Notes: generated by a model not told the origin, from the letters alone. DNA of 64,000 bases from Micromonospora parathelypteridis (GCF_014201145.1 NZ_JACHDP010000001.1:4712001-4776000), one strand, 5' to 3'; numbered from the stretch's first letter, positions 18,402-28,750 are shown. Made by a program: numbers and translations.

Positions 18402-19286
18402 GTGAGCACCGATGGTCTGATCGTGGTCGACAAGCCCGGCGGCATGACGTCGCACGACGTGGTGGCGCGGATCCGCCGGCTGGCCAAGACCCGGCGGGTC
18501 GGGCACGGCGGCACCCTCGACCCGATGGCCACCGGTGTGCTGGTGATCGGTGTGGGCCGGGCCACCCGCCTGTTGACCTACGTCATCGGCGCGGGCAAGA
18601 GCTACACCGGCACCATCCGGCTCGGTCAGGCCACCGTCACCGACGACGCCGAGGGCGACGTGATCGCCACCACGCCGACCGGTCAGGTCACCGACGAGGC
18701 GATCCGGTCGGCGCTGGGCGCGCTGAGCGGCGAGGTCGACCAGGTGCCGAGCGCGGTCAGCGCCATCAAGATCGACGGGCAGCGGGCGTACAAGCGGGTC
18801 CGCGACGGGGAGAGCGTCGAACTGCCCGCGCGCCGGGTCACCATCTCCCGGTTGGAGGTGCTGGCCATCCGCCGCACCGAGCCGGACGTGGTGGACGTGG
18901 ACGTCGACGTGACCTGCTCCTCCGGCACGTACATCCGGGCCATCGCCCGGGACGCGGGCCAGGCGCTCGGCGTCGGAGGGCACCTGACGGCGTTGCGGCG
19001 GACCGCGGTGGGCGGCTTCACCCTCGCCGAGGCGGCGACCCTCGACGAGTTGGAGCAGCGCGCCCCGGACGTGGTGAACCTGCCGCTGGACGCGGCGGCC
19101 GACCGGTTCTTCCCGCGCCGGGAGGCCACGCCCGACGAGGCCCGGGTGCTCGCCCACGGGGGACCGCTGGACCCGGCCGGCCTCACCGGGCCGTACGCCG
19201 TCTTCGGACCGGAGGGCGGCCTGATCGCTATCGTCAGCGAGCGGGACGGACGGGCTCGCGCGGAAATCGTGCTCGCCCCGGCCTGA
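18402..19286 (+). CDS. truB: tRNA pseudouridine(55) synthase
   Basis: Makes the universal pseudouridine 55 in the tRNA T-loop. The 294-residue protein has GLIVVDKPGGMTSHDVV, the catalytic motif GHGGTLDPMATGVL with Asp40, YTGTIRLGQATVTDDAEG, FTLAEAATLDELE and a C-terminal PUA-like extension (about 215-294) typical of actinobacterial TruB. The GTG at 18402 places the first motif close to the N terminus, as expected. The ribosome binding site is weak. Confidence 0.95.
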   Translation: MSTDGLIVVDKPGGMTSHDVVARIRRLAKTRRVGHGGTLDPMATGVLVIGVGRATRLLTYVIGAGKSYTGTIRLGQATVTDDAEGDVIATTPTGQVTDEAIRSALGALSGEVDQVPSAVSAIKIDGQRAYKRVRDGESVELPARRVTISRLEVLAIRRTEPDVVDVDVDVTCSSGTYIRAIARDAGQALGVGGHLTALRRTAVGGFTLAEAATLDELEQRAPDVVNLPLDAAADRFFPRREATPDEARVLAHGGPLDPAGLTGPYAVFGPEGGLIAIVSERDGRARAEIVLAPA

Positions 19287-19362
19287 CGGCGGGGCGCAGG
19301 TCCGGCGGCCCTTGGCCGACGGTGTCGACCCGCCGGCCGGTGGGACAGCAGGGAGGAACGGC

Positions 19363-20292
19363 ATGCAGCGGTGGCGGGGGTACGACGCGGCGCCCGGTGG
19401 GTGGGGGCGCTCGGTCGTCACCATCGGCGTCTTCGACGGCGTGCACAAGGGGCACCAGGCGACCATCGGGCACGCCGTGACCCGAGCCCGGGAGTTGGGC
19501 GTGCAGTCGGTGGTGGTCACCTTCGACCCGCACCCGGCTGAGGTGGTTCGCCCCGGTTCGCACCCGGCGGTGCTCACCGAACCGGCCCGCAAGGCGGAGC
19601 TGATCGAGGCGCTCGGCGTGGACGTGCTCTGCGTGGTGCCGTTCACCCCGGAGTTCTCCCGGCTGTCGGCCGAGCAGTTCGTGCACGACGTCCTGGTCGA
19701 GCACCTGCACAGCGCGCTGGTGGTGGTCGGGGGCAACTTCCGCTTCGGGCACCGGGCGGCCGGCGACGTGGCGCTGTTGGAGCGGCTCGGGCAGACCTTC
19801 GGCTTCGGCGTCGAGGGCAGCCCGCTGGTCGCCGAGGACGGCACCGTCTTCTCCTCCACGTACATCCGCTCCTGCGTCGACGCGGGTGACGTCGGCGCGG
19901 CCGCCGCCGCGCTGGGCCGCCCACACCGGCTGGAGGGCGTGGTGGTCCGCGGCGACCAGCGGGGACGGGAACTGGGATTCCCCACCGCCAACCTGCTCTG
20001 CCACCGGTACGCGGCGGTCCCGGCCGACGGGGTGTACGCGGCCCGGCTGATCCGCCGCGGGCAGCACGAACCGCTGATGGCGGCGGTGTCGGTGGGCACC
20101 AACCCGACCTTCTCCGGCCGGGAGCGGCGGGTGGAGGCGTACGCGCTCGACTTCTCCGGAGACCTCTACGGCGAGCGACTGGCCCTGGACTTCGTGGCCC
20201 ACCTGCGCGGCCAGATCCGGTACGACTCGATCGAGCCGTTGATCGCCCAGATGAACCAGGACGTCGCACGTACCCGGAGCGCTCTGGCCTGA
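19363..20292 (+). CDS. ribF: Bifunctional riboflavin kinase / FAD synthetase
   Basis: Converts riboflavin to FMN and then FAD. The 309-residue protein has the N-terminal nucleotidyltransferase (VFDGVHKGHQ at 23-32, FDPHPAEVV, and GGNFRFGHRAAGD near 125) and the C-terminal riboflavin kinase domain (ELGFPTANL near 205 and VGTNPTFSGRERRVEAYALD). The ATG at 19363 follows GGGAGGAA; an upstream GTG at 19312 lacks support. truB-ribF-rpsO-pnp is a conserved order. Confidence 0.96.
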   Translation: MQRWRGYDAAPGGWGRSVVTIGVFDGVHKGHQATIGHAVTRARELGVQSVVVTFDPHPAEVVRPGSHPAVLTEPARKAELIEALGVDVLCVVPFTPEFSRLSAEQFVHDVLVEHLHSALVVVGGNFRFGHRAAGDVALLERLGQTFGFGVEGSPLVAEDGTVFSSTYIRSCVDAGDVGAAAAALGRPHRLEGVVVRGDQRGRELGFPTANLLCHRYAAVPADGVYAARLIRRGQHEPLMAAVSVGTNPTFSGRERRVEAYALDFSGDLYGERLALDFVAHLRGQIRYDSIEPLIAQMNQDVARTRSALA

Positions 20293-20427
20293 TCGTCGCG
20301 GGGTGACGTGGCCCCACCGAGGCCCTTGGCCGGGTGTTACCGGCGAGTGCTGGTAGTCTTGCCGAGACGTCGGGTGACCGGCGTGGGGCCTCGCGTGCCT
20401 GCTCGACGCCGCGGGTGCGAGGTACCG

Positions 20428-20457
20428 GTCCGTTCCCGGTCTACCGGGACGACGGAC
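20428..20457 (+). promoter_or_regulatory. Leader hairpin before rpsO
   Basis: GTCCGT and CCCGG pair with CCGGG and ACGGAC around a TCTA loop, with a small internal bulge, 33 nt before the rpsO ATG. TAGTCT near 20357 could be its -10. S15 represses its own mRNA through leader structures in several bacteria, so an autoregulatory site is plausible. Confidence 0.4.
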
Positions 20458-20490
20458 ACCTACTGATCAACCCACCGAAACAGGGAGAAC

Positions 20491-20760
20491 ATGGCGCTCG
20501 ATCAAGAAGCCAAGGCCAGCATCCGCGCGGAGTACGCGACCGCCGAGGGCGACACCGGTTCGCCGGAGGTCCAGGTCGCGGTCCTCACCAAGCGGATCGC
20601 CGAGCTGACCGAGCACCTGAAGGTGCACAAGCACGACCACCACAGCCGTCGTGGTCTGCTGCTGCTGGTCGGCCGGCGCCGTCGGCTGCTCAACTACGTC
20701 CAGAAGAAGGACATTGCCCGCTACCGGTCGCTCATCGAGCGGCTCGGCCTGCGCCGGTGA
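20491..20760 (+). CDS. rpsO: 30S ribosomal protein S15
   Basis: An 89-residue primary 16S rRNA-binding protein that helps form the central domain and a subunit bridge. It has the S15 signature: [40 protein letters not shown] and [19 protein letters not shown]. The length matches the family. An AGGGAG ribosome binding site precedes the ATG. A leader hairpin lies upstream and a long terminator hairpin downstream. Confidence 0.98.
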   Translation: MALDQEAKASIRAEYATAEGDTGSPEVQVAVLTKRIAELTEHLKVHKHDHHSRRGLLLLVGRRRRLLNYVQKKDIARYRSLIERLGLRR

Positions 20761-20766
20761 CGTGAC

Positions 20767-20794
20767 GGGGGAGCAGCCGATCGGCTGCTCCCCC
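20767..20794 (+). terminator. Terminator hairpin after rpsO
   Basis: GGGGGAGCAGCC pairs perfectly with GGCTGCTCCCCC around a GATC loop, starting 7 nt after the rpsO stop. It separates rpsO from the pnp leader. Confidence 0.8.
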
Positions 20795-20796
20795 GT

Positions 20797-20985
20797 ACGG
20801 CGTCCCACCTGAAGATCACGGGCCGCGCGACCACCCGAGAGGGAGCCGGTCAGCGTACCGGTCTCCGGTAGTGGCCCCCGGGAACCCGGCATCATGCCGA
20901 CCACCCGGGCGCTTCGATCGAAGACCGGCCGGCTGAGCAGCTCCCCGACGTCGTGGGCCCACGACGCGAAGGAGCACGACAGCAC
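20797..20985 (+). ncRNA. Structured pnp leader (candidate actino-pnp motif region)
   Basis: The gap between the rpsO terminator and pnp contains several short stem-loops, including CGGCA-TCA-TGCCG (20887-20899) and CTTC-GATC-GAAG (20912-20923), plus repeated ACCGG/CCGGT segments that could close a longer stem. A conserved RNA motif called actino-pnp is described upstream of pnp in Actinomycetales. The position fits, but I could not match the consensus by eye. Confidence 0.4.
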
Positions 20986-23382
20986 ATGACCGAGACCAAA
21001 CTCGGCACCGAATCCCGTACCGCCGTGATCGACAACGGGTCCTTCGGCACCCGCGAGATCACCTTCTCCACCGGTCGGCTGGCTCGCCAGGCCGCCGGTT
21101 CCGTCATCGCCCAGCTGGGCGAGACGGTCGTTCTCTCCGCCACCACCGCCGGTAAGCACCCGAAGGAGCAGTTCGACTTCTTCCCGCTGACCGTCGACGT
21201 CGAGGAGCGGATGTACGCCGCGGGCCGCATCCCCGGCTCGTTCTTCCGCCGTGAGGGCCGGCCCAGCGAGGACGCGATCCTCACCTGCCGGCTGATCGAC
21301 CGGCCGCTGCGCCCGTCGTTCGTCAAGGGCCTGCGCAACGAGGTCCAGGTCGTCGAGACCATCCTCGCGCTCGACCCGCAGCACCCGTACGACGTCGTGG
21401 CGATCAACGCCGCCTCGATGTCGACCAAGCTCTCCGGCCTGCCGTTCTCCGGCCCGATCGGTGCGACCCGCGTCGCCCACATCGACGGCCAGTGGGTTGC
21501 CTTCCCGACCCTGGAGGAGCTGGCCCGGGCCACCTTCGACATGGTCGTGGCCGGCCGCACGCTCGAGGATGGCGACGTCGCGATCATGATGGTCGAGGCC
21601 GAGGCCACCCCGAACGCCGTCGCCCTGATCTCGGCCGGTGCCACCGCACCGACCGAGGAGATCGTGGCCAGCGGCCTGGAGGCCGCCAAGCCGGCGATCC
21701 GTGAGCTGTGCCGCGCGCAGAGCGAGCTGGCCGAGGTCGCCGCCAAGCCGGTCACCGAGTTCCCGGTCTTCCTGGACTACCAGGACGACGTGTACGACGC
21801 CGTCGCCGAGCTGGCCCGCACCGAGGTGGCCGAGGCGATCACCATCGCCGGCAAGGCCGACCGCGAGGAGGCCCTGGACCGGGTCAAGGCCCGCGTCGCC
21901 GAGGAGCTGGGTGCTCGGTTCGAGGGTCGGGAGAAGGAGCTCAGCGCTGCCTTCCGGTCGCTGACCAAGTCCGAGGTGCGCAACCGCGTGCTGCGCGAGC
22001 AGGTCCGCATGGACGGGCGTGGCCCGCGTGACATCCGGGCGCTGACCGCCGAGGTCGGCGTGCTGCCCCGGGTGCACGGTTCGGCGCTGTTCGAGCGGGG
22101 CGAGACCCAGATCCTGGGCGTCACCACGCTGAACATGCTCCGCATGGAGCAGATGGTGGACACGCTGTCCCCCGAGAACCGCAAGCGCTACATGCACAAC
22201 TACAACTTCCCGCCGTACTCGACCGGTGAGACCGGCCGGGTCGGCTCGCCGAAGCGTCGCGAGATCGGCCACGGCGCTCTCGCCGAGCGTGCGCTGATCC
22301 CGGTGCTGCCGTCGCGCGAGGAGTTCCCGTACGCCATCCGGCAGGTCTCCGAGGCGCTCGGCTCCAACGGCTCCACCTCGATGGGTTCGGTCTGCGCGTC
22401 GACGCTGGGCCTGCTCTCCGCGGGTGTCCCGCTGAAGGCGCCGGTCGCCGGCATCGCGATGGGGCTCATCTCCGACGAGGTGGACGGCAAGACCCAGTAC
22501 GTGACGCTGACCGACATCCTCGGTGCCGAGGACGCGTTCGGTGACATGGACTTCAAGGTCGCCGGCACGCCGGAGTTCGTCACCGCGCTCCAGCTCGACA
22601 CCAAGCTCAACGGCATCCCGTCGGACGTGCTGGCCGCCGCGCTGCAGCAGGCGAACGAGGCCCGGCAGGTCATCCTCGGGGTCATGAAGGCCGCGATCGA
22701 GGCTCCGGCCGAGATGTCGGACTACGCCCCGCGGGTCACCACCGTCAAGATCCCGGTGGACAAGATCGGCATGGTGATCGGCCCGAAGGGTCAGACCATC
22801 AACGCGATCCAGGACGAGACCGGCGCCGAGATCTCCATCGAGGACGACGGCACGATCTACGTCGGCGCCACCAACGGCCCGTCGGCCCAGGCGGCCGTCG
22901 ACCGGATCAACGGGATCGCCAACCCGACCCTGCCCAAGCAGGGTGAGCGCTTCCTCGGCACGGTGGTCAAGACCGCCGCGTTCGGCGCGTTCATCTCCCT
23001 GCTGCCGGGCCGCGACGGCCTGCTGCACATCTCCAAGGTGGGCGACGGCAAGCGGGTCGAGCGCGTTGAGGACTTCCTCAACGTCGGCGACCGGGTCGAG
23101 GTCGAGATCGCGGACATCGACGCCCGCGGCAAGATCTACCTCGACAAGGTCCGCCCGGAGGGCGCCGAGGCGCCGGCCGCCGGTGAGGCCGCCGGTGGCG
23201 ACCGGCCGGCTGGTCGGGACCGGGGCGACCGGGGCCCGCGTGACCGCGGTGACCGCGAGCGTGGCGGCGACCGGGGCGCACGTGGCCCGGAGCGCGGCAA
23301 CGGTGGCGGCGAGGGCGGCAACGGCGGCGGCGAGGGTGGCGAGGGCGGCGAGCGTCCGCGCCGCCGGACCCGGCACAGCTGA
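20986..23382 (+). CDS. pnp: Polynucleotide phosphorylase / guanosine pentaphosphate synthetase
   Basis: A 3'-to-5' phosphorolytic exoribonuclease acting in mRNA decay. The 798-residue protein has two RNase PH domains (about 20-150 and 340-560), the linking alpha-helical domain, a KH domain with [20 protein letters not shown] (near 593-612) and an S1 domain with [18 protein letters not shown] (near 653-670). A tail of about 65 residues of Gly, Arg, Asp and Glu (from about 733) is added, as in other high-GC actinobacteria, and may help with structured RNA. The ATG at 20986 follows AAGGAG by 10 nt. Confidence 0.97.
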   Translation: MTETKLGTESRTAVIDNGSFGTREITFSTGRLARQAAGSVIAQLGETVVLSATTAGKHPKEQFDFFPLTVDVEERMYAAGRIPGSFFRREGRPSEDAILTCRLIDRPLRPSFVKGLRNEVQVVETILALDPQHPYDVVAINAASMSTKLSGLPFSGPIGATRVAHIDGQWVAFPTLEELARATFDMVVAGRTLEDGDVAIMMVEAEATPNAVALISAGATAPTEEIVASGLEAAKPAIRELCRAQSELAEVAAKPVTEFPVFLDYQDDVYDAVAELARTEVAEAITIAGKADREEALDRVKARVAEELGARFEGREKELSAAFRSLTKSEVRNRVLREQVRMDGRGPRDIRALTAEVGVLPRVHGSALFERGETQILGVTTLNMLRMEQMVDTLSPENRKRYMHNYNFPPYSTGETGRVGSPKRREIGHGALAERALIPVLPSREEFPYAIRQVSEALGSNGSTSMGSVCASTLGLLSAGVPLKAPVAGIAMGLISDEVDGKTQYVTLTDILGAEDAFGDMDFKVAGTPEFVTALQLDTKLNGIPSDVLAAALQQANEARQVILGVMKAAIEAPAEMSDYAPRVTTVKIPVDKIGMVIGPKGQTINAIQDETGAEISIEDDGTIYVGATNGPSAQAAVDRINGIANPTLPKQGERFLGTVVKTAAFGAFISLLPGRDGLLHISKVGDGKRVERVEDFLNVGDRVEVEIADIDARGKIYLDKVRPEGAEAPAAGEAAGGDRPAGRDRGDRGPRDRGDRERGGDRGARGPERGNGGGEGGNGGGEGGEGGERPRRRTRHS

Positions 23383-23429
23383 TCGTCGAACATCGCAACA
23401 CCCACCCCTCGTCGAACCGGGAGCACTAC

Positions 23430-24827
23430 GTGAGTCGGGCCTTCAGCGCGCCGTTTCCACCGGATCGACGGGGGGTGGCTGCGTCCCGGGACACCGGGGT
23501 GGGCCGCTCCGGCGGTGCCGCCCGGGCGGTGACCCGGACGCTCAGCGACGACCCGCTGGGCGGCACGGTACGACGTACCGTGCTGCCCAGCGGCCTGCGC
23601 GTCCTCACCGAGGCGATCCCGGCGATGCGCAGCGTCTCGTTCGGCATCTGGGTGGCGGTCGGCTCGCGCGACGAGACCGGCCCGCAGGCCGGTGCCGCGC
23701 ACTTCCTCGAGCACCTGCTCTTCAAGGGCACCCACAAGCGCACCGCGCTGGAGATCTCCTCGCAGATCGAGGCGGTGGGTGGTGAGACCAACGCCTTCAC
23801 CACGAAGGAATACACCTGCTACTACGCCCGCGTGCTGGACGAGGACCTGCCGCTGGCGATCGACGTGATGTGCGACCTGGTCGCCGATTCGCTGCTGGAG
23901 CCGGCCGACGTCGAGACCGAGCGTGGCGTGATCCTGGAAGAGATCGCCATGCACGACGACGAGCCCGGTGACGAGGTGCACGACCTCTTCGTCCAGGCCG
24001 TCTACGGCGACCACCCGCTGGGTCGGTTGATCTCCGGCACCGCGGACACCGTCACGCCGATGACCCGGCGGCAGATCCAGAGCTTCTACCGCGACCGCTA
24101 CACCGCACCGCAGATCGTCATCGCCGCCGCCGGCAACCTCGATCACGCCGCGGTGGTCAAGCTGGTCCGCCAGGCGGTGCGAGGCACCCCGCTGGACAGC
24201 GACCCGGCGACGCCCGCGCCGTACCGCGCGGCAACCCCGGCGGTACGCACCAAGCCGGCGACCACCCTGGTGGAGCCGAAGGAGACCGAGCAGGCGCACG
24301 TCATCCTCGGCTGCCCCGGCATCGACCGGCTCGACGATCGGCGCTTCGCCCTCGGGGTGCTCAACAACGTGCTCGGCGGTGGCATGTCCAGCCGCCTGTT
24401 CCAGGAGATCCGCGAGCAGCGCGGCCTGGCGTACTCGGTCTACTCCTACGCCAGCCAGTACGCCGACAGCGGCCTGTTCGCCGTCTACGCCGGCTGCGCG
24501 CCGGGCAAGGTGGACGAGGTGCTGGCCCTGACCCGCGCCGAGCTGGCCCGGGTGGCCGCCGACGGGTTGACCGAAGCCGAGGTGGCCCGGGGCAAGGGAA
24601 TGAGCAAGGGCTCGTTCGTGCTCGGCCTGGAGGACACCGGTTCCCGGATGAGCCGGCTGGCCAAGGGTGAGCTGCTCTACGGCGACCTGATGCCGGTGGA
24701 CGAGCTGCTCCGCCGAGTCGACGAGGTCACCGTCGAGGACGTGAACACCCTCGCCGCCGAACTGCTCAGCCGGCCGATGTCGCTGGCCGTGGTCGGCCCG
24801 TTCGGCGAGGGCGACTTCGCCGTCTGA
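23430..24827 (+). CDS. M16 family zinc metallopeptidase (PepR-like)
   Basis: The 465-residue protein has the inverted zinc motif HFLEH (His91, Glu94, His95) with the third ligand at Glu171 in RGVILEE, the family signature region, and the M16 C-terminal domain with GGGMSSRLFQEIREQRGLAYS (its characteristic Arg and Tyr). It is the processing-peptidase-like protease that usually follows pnp in actinobacteria. Its substrates are not well defined. The GTG at 23430 follows GGGAG. It lies 47 bp after pnp and is likely co-transcribed. Confidence 0.93.
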   Translation: MSRAFSAPFPPDRRGVAASRDTGVGRSGGAARAVTRTLSDDPLGGTVRRTVLPSGLRVLTEAIPAMRSVSFGIWVAVGSRDETGPQAGAAHFLEHLLFKGTHKRTALEISSQIEAVGGETNAFTTKEYTCYYARVLDEDLPLAIDVMCDLVADSLLEPADVETERGVILEEIAMHDDEPGDEVHDLFVQAVYGDHPLGRLISGTADTVTPMTRRQIQSFYRDRYTAPQIVIAAAGNLDHAAVVKLVRQAVRGTPLDSDPATPAPYRAATPAVRTKPATTLVEPKETEQAHVILGCPGIDRLDDRRFALGVLNNVLGGGMSSRLFQEIREQRGLAYSVYSYASQYADSGLFAVYAGCAPGKVDEVLALTRAELARVAADGLTEAEVARGKGMSKGSFVLGLEDTGSRMSRLAKGELLYGDLMPVDELLRRVDEVTVEDVNTLAAELLSRPMSLAVVGPFGEGDFAV

Positions 24828-25664
<837 letters not shown>

Positions 25665-25739
25665 CCGCGCCTGCGGGGCGCTCGCGCGATGGTGGCCTCG
25701 CCCCGGGCGGACGGGGTCGCCGGGTCGCCGGGTCGCTCC

Positions 25740-25745
25740 TATGCT
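25740..25745 (+). promoter_or_regulatory. -10 hexamer of a probable leaderless promoter for the GNAT gene at 25752
   Basis: TATGCT lies 6 nt before the ATG with no ribosome binding site between them. Confidence 0.5.
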
Positions 25746-25751
25746 GCCGCC

Positions 25752-26222
25752 ATGATCGATAGTGGACACCTGGACCGGGCCGGGCGACTCGTCACCCTGC
25801 GCCCGGTGGATGACGACAACTGGCGGGCGGTGGCCGACGTTGCTCCGCACGACGACCAGCGCCGGTTCGTGGCCGCCCTGGGCGCCCGCTACCTGCTGCT
25901 CAGCACCCGTTCCGAGGTGTGGACGTCGCTAGCCGTGTACGCGGACGAGACCGTCGTCGGCCACGTCATGTGGGGTGCGGACGACGACGGCTCGCACTGG
26001 ATCGGCGGAATGCTGATCGACGCCGCCGAGCAGAACCGCGGCGTAGGCAGAGCGACAGTGCAGACCCTGGCCACCTGGCTGGGTGCCAAGGACGGCGAAC
26101 CCCCGGTCCGCCTCTCCTACCACCCGGACAACACCCCGGCCGCCTCCCTCTACACGTCCCTGGGCTTCCGTCCAACGGGCGCGATGGACGACGAGGAAGT
26201 AATAGCCGAGCAAGCCCCCTAA
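25752..26222 (+). CDS. GNAT family N-acetyltransferase
   Basis: A 156-residue acetyl-CoA-dependent acetyltransferase with the GNAT pattern: RLVTLRPVDDDNWRAVADV, DETVVGHVMWGADDDG, the acetyl-CoA loop QNRGVGRATVQTLATW and the C-terminal DNTPAASLYTSLGFRPTG. The substrate is unknown; spermidine-type relatives share this layout. The ATG at 25752 is supported by -10 spacing, and the longer in-frame start at 25689 has no support. The 3' end runs into a C-rich tract and an inverted repeat. Confidence 0.85.
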   Translation: MIDSGHLDRAGRLVTLRPVDDDNWRAVADVAPHDDQRRFVAALGARYLLLSTRSEVWTSLAVYADETVVGHVMWGADDDGSHWIGGMLIDAAEQNRGVGRATVQTLATWLGAKDGEPPVRLSYHPDNTPAASLYTSLGFRPTGAMDDEEVIAEQAP

Positions 26223-26318
26223 CCCACCCCAAGGCCCCGTCCTACGCGATCTTGCACTTGCTGTCGAGACATGAGTGGACATCTTGTTCATTTCGGCGAC
26301 CGAAACTGCAAGATCGCC
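26223..26318 (+). repeat. C-rich tract and inverted-repeat element A
   Basis: After the GNAT stop comes a short C-rich, G-poor run, then GCGATCTTGCA (26246-26256), which pairs perfectly with TGCAAGATCGC (26307-26317). A nested hairpin, TTTCGG-CGA-CCGAAA (26291-26305), lies inside. It sits between convergent genes, so it can act as a terminator for the GNAT gene. It shares its layout with elements B, C and D. Confidence 0.7.
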
Positions 26319-26421
26319 GGGAAAGCGGCCCACGTTGCCGCGGCAACTTCGCCCCCATGTCCCGCCTCCCGCCCTTTGCCTCCCGCCCCGCGCCTCGCCC
26401 CGCCCGCGCCTCGCCCCGCCC

Positions 26422-26561
26422 GCGCCGATCATGGAGTTGTGGTGCCTCGCAAAAGGGGCGTATGCGGATCCAATGCCCACCACAAGTCCATGATCGACGC
26501 GGGCGGGGCGGGCTGGGGTGCCGTACGCGGGCGCGGGGGGACGGCGGGGCGGGGTCGGGGC
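26422..26561 (-). repeat. Inverted-repeat element B and C-rich tract after the glycosidase gene
   Basis: GCGCCGATCATGGAGTTG and its continuation (26422-26444) matches the reverse complement of 26478-26500 at 21 of 23 positions, with a 33-nt loop. Between it and the leftward glycosidase gene, 26501-26561 is G-rich on the plus strand, so the glycosidase transcript reads a C-rich, G-poor run before the hairpin. The core GATCATGGA is also in element D (as GATCATGAA). Confidence 0.7.
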
Positions 26562-28664
26562 TTAATGGGGGAGGGGGGTTGTGGGGCGGCGTTGGGTGGG
26601 GAGGGTTGGGGTTAGTGAGGTGGGCAGGCCGGTTACCGTGGCGTGGCCGGTGCGGTCTACCGCCACGTTGACCGGGGTGTTGGCCACGCGGAGGCCGTTG
26701 ACGGTGAGGGCGCCCAGTTCGGCGCCGGCCAGTGGGGCCAGCCGGACCGTCCCGCCCGGCACGTCCGGGTAGAGGCCGGTCGCCGCCTGGAGCAGGAGCA
26801 CGGCGCCTGTCGCGGCCCATGCCTGAGGCCGGCACGAAGCCGGGTACGGCACCGGGCGGTTCACCAGTGACCGGTCGTCGCCGCCGTACAGCTCGGGCAT
26901 CCGGTAGTCGAAGGCCTCGGCCGCGCTGAGCAGCCCTTCGGCCAGGCCGAGCGCGGCCTCCCGGTGCCCGGCGCGGGCCAGCCCGGCGAGCACGATCGCG
27001 GTGTCGTGCGTCCAGATCGAACCGCAGTGGTACGACAGTGGGCTGAAGCCGGCGTCTTCGGTGGACATGGTCCGCAGCCCGAAGCCTCCGGCGAGGGTGT
27101 CGGTGGCGAGCAGCTTGGCGACCTGGTCCTCCTCCTCGCCGCTGAGCAGGCCGGTGCCGAGCAGGTGACCGATGTTGCTGGTCAGCGAGTCGACGGGCCG
27201 CTTGTCCCGGTCGAGGGCGAGCGCGGGTTGCGGACCGTACCGGCCGTCGACCCAGAAGCTGTCCCGGAACCGGCGGGCCAGCGCGGCGGCGTGCTCGCGC
27301 CAGCGGTCAGCGCCCGGTCGACCGAAGGCGTCCAGCAGGGCGGCGCCGTTCACCGCCGCCTCGTGCGCGTACCCCTGCACCTCGGCCAGCACGATCGGCG
27401 CGGTGGCCAGGGTGCCGTCGTGGAATCGGACGGCGTCGCCGGAGTCCTTCCAGCCCTGGTTGGACAGGCCGTGCCCGGTGGTGTCGATGTACTCGACCAG
27501 GCCGTCGCCGTCCGGGTCGGCGTGTTCGCCGAGCCAACGCAGGGACGCCTCCAGGTATGGCAGCAGCGGTTCGATCTGGTCGGCAGGCAGGCCCCAGCGC
27601 CATGCGTCGTGTAGCAGGTTGACCCAGAGCATGGTGGCGTCGACGGTGCCGTAGTAGGCCGGTGGTAGGCGCAGCCCGTGCTCGGGCAGCGCCAGCTCGT
27701 GGCGGCGCAGCTCGTGCAGGATCTTGCCCGGGGCTTCGCCGGTGGCGGGGTCGATCCGGGTGCCCTGCCGCCGGGCGAGCACCCGCAGGGTGCCGGCGGC
27801 CAGGTCGGTGCCGAGCGGCAGCATCATCCGGGCGGCCCAGAGGCTGTCCCGACCGAACAGCGTGAGGAACCAGGGCACTCCGGCACCGAGGAACACGTCC
27901 TCCGGGGTGCCGGTCTCGGCCAGTCGCAGGCCGCGCAGGTCGCTCAGGCTGCGGTCGAGCAGCCGGACCAGGCGTCGGTCGTCTGCGGTCACCTCGGGTC
28001 GTGACCACTCCGGTTCGCCGGTTGGGCCGACGACGACGGCGCGTGGGTCCTCGACGGTCAGCTGCCAGCGCAGCACCGTCTCGCCACCGGGGGGCAGCTC
28101 GATCGGCCAGGCCAGCCGGGGTGCGGTGGCCCGCTCATCGGTGGCGAGCACGTCGGCGTCCGGGGCGGTGACGGTGACGGTGATTCCTTCCGCCGACCAG
28201 GTGAGCACTCCTGGCTGGCCGGTCTTGGCCTCCAGCGCGTTGGCGGCGCCACCGGACTTGACGACCTCGATGGGTGCCAGGTCGCAGCCGAGGTCGATGG
28301 TGACGGTGGCCCGTACGTCGACGGTGGCGGTGGAGACGATCCGCAGCTCCTCGGTGAGGCCGTTGCGGGTGGCCCGGCGGAGCCGGTCGACGCGGACGGT
28401 GGGGTCGGGCACGGGGTCGCCGAGCCAGCGCGCCAGGCTCACGAAGCGAGCCCCGTGCGGGTCGTCGTCACCGTGGGTCAGACTCTCCAACTCCCGGTCG
28501 TCGACCCGCAGCTCGGCCCGGGAGAGCACGCGGGCGTCGGCGTGGAAGACGCCCTGGACGCCGGTCGGACGGATCTGCCCGGTCGCGTCCCCCAGCGCGC
28601 TGGTGGGGGCGAAGACCGCTCCCACCAACTCGTGCAGGAGGGGTTGCAGCTGGCGTTCGATCAC
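26562..28664 (-). CDS. Amylo-alpha-1,6-glucosidase / glycogen-debranching-like glycosidase
   Basis: The 700-residue enzyme has an N-terminal beta-domain of the GDE_N_bis type (about 10-210) and a C-terminal (alpha/alpha)6 barrel (about 240-640). Barrel motifs include FLGAGVPWFLTLFGRDSLW, PPAYYGTVDATMLWV, SNQGWKDSGDAVRFHDG and SYHCGSIWTHDTAIV, rich in the acidic and aromatic residues used by this clan. It probably hydrolyses alpha-glucosidic bonds in an oligosaccharide taken up by the divergent ABC system. No signal peptide is seen. The last 20 residues are Pro/Thr rich because the C-rich tract extends into the gene. Confidence 0.85.
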   Translation of the reverse strand: MIERQLQPLLHELVGAVFAPTSALGDATGQIRPTGVQGVFHADARVLSRAELRVDDRELESLTHGDDDPHGARFVSLARWLGDPVPDPTVRVDRLRRATRNGLTEELRIVSTATVDVRATVTIDLGCDLAPIEVVKSGGAANALEAKTGQPGVLTWSAEGITVTVTAPDADVLATDERATAPRLAWPIELPPGGETVLRWQLTVEDPRAVVVGPTGEPEWSRPEVTADDRRLVRLLDRSLSDLRGLRLAETGTPEDVFLGAGVPWFLTLFGRDSLWAARMMLPLGTDLAAGTLRVLARRQGTRIDPATGEAPGKILHELRRHELALPEHGLRLPPAYYGTVDATMLWVNLLHDAWRWGLPADQIEPLLPYLEASLRWLGEHADPDGDGLVEYIDTTGHGLSNQGWKDSGDAVRFHDGTLATAPIVLAEVQGYAHEAAVNGAALLDAFGRPGADRWREHAAALARRFRDSFWVDGRYGPQPALALDRDKRPVDSLTSNIGHLLGTGLLSGEEEDQVAKLLATDTLAGGFGLRTMSTEDAGFSPLSYHCGSIWTHDTAIVLAGLARAGHREAALGLAEGLLSAAEAFDYRMPELYGGDDRSLVNRPVPYPASCRPQAWAATGAVLLLQAATGLYPDVPGGTVRLAPLAGAELGALTVNGLRVANTPVNVAVDRTGHATVTGLPTSLTPTLPTQRRPTTPLPH

Positions 28665-28703
28665 GGTTGTGGCTCCAGATCATCGGGGTGCGGGGCGGAC
28701 GTC

Positions 28704-28732
28704 TTGACAACGTGCCCCCGGCGGTGCAAAGT
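28704..28732 (+). promoter_or_regulatory. Promoter candidate for the lacI-type operon
   Basis: TTGACA (28704-28709), a 17-bp spacer and CAAAGT (28727-28732) make the best -35/-10 pair in the divergent gap. A start near 28739 would lie just upstream of the two operators. Confidence 0.5.
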
Positions 28733-28750
28733 GCGAAACATTCCAGAAAC

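Noticed and set aside
26501..26640. A G-quadruplex regulatory island as a finding of its own
   Set aside because: The G-rich strand is simply the complement of the C-rich tract at the glycosidase gene end. It is reported with element B, and quadruplex formation cannot be judged by eye.
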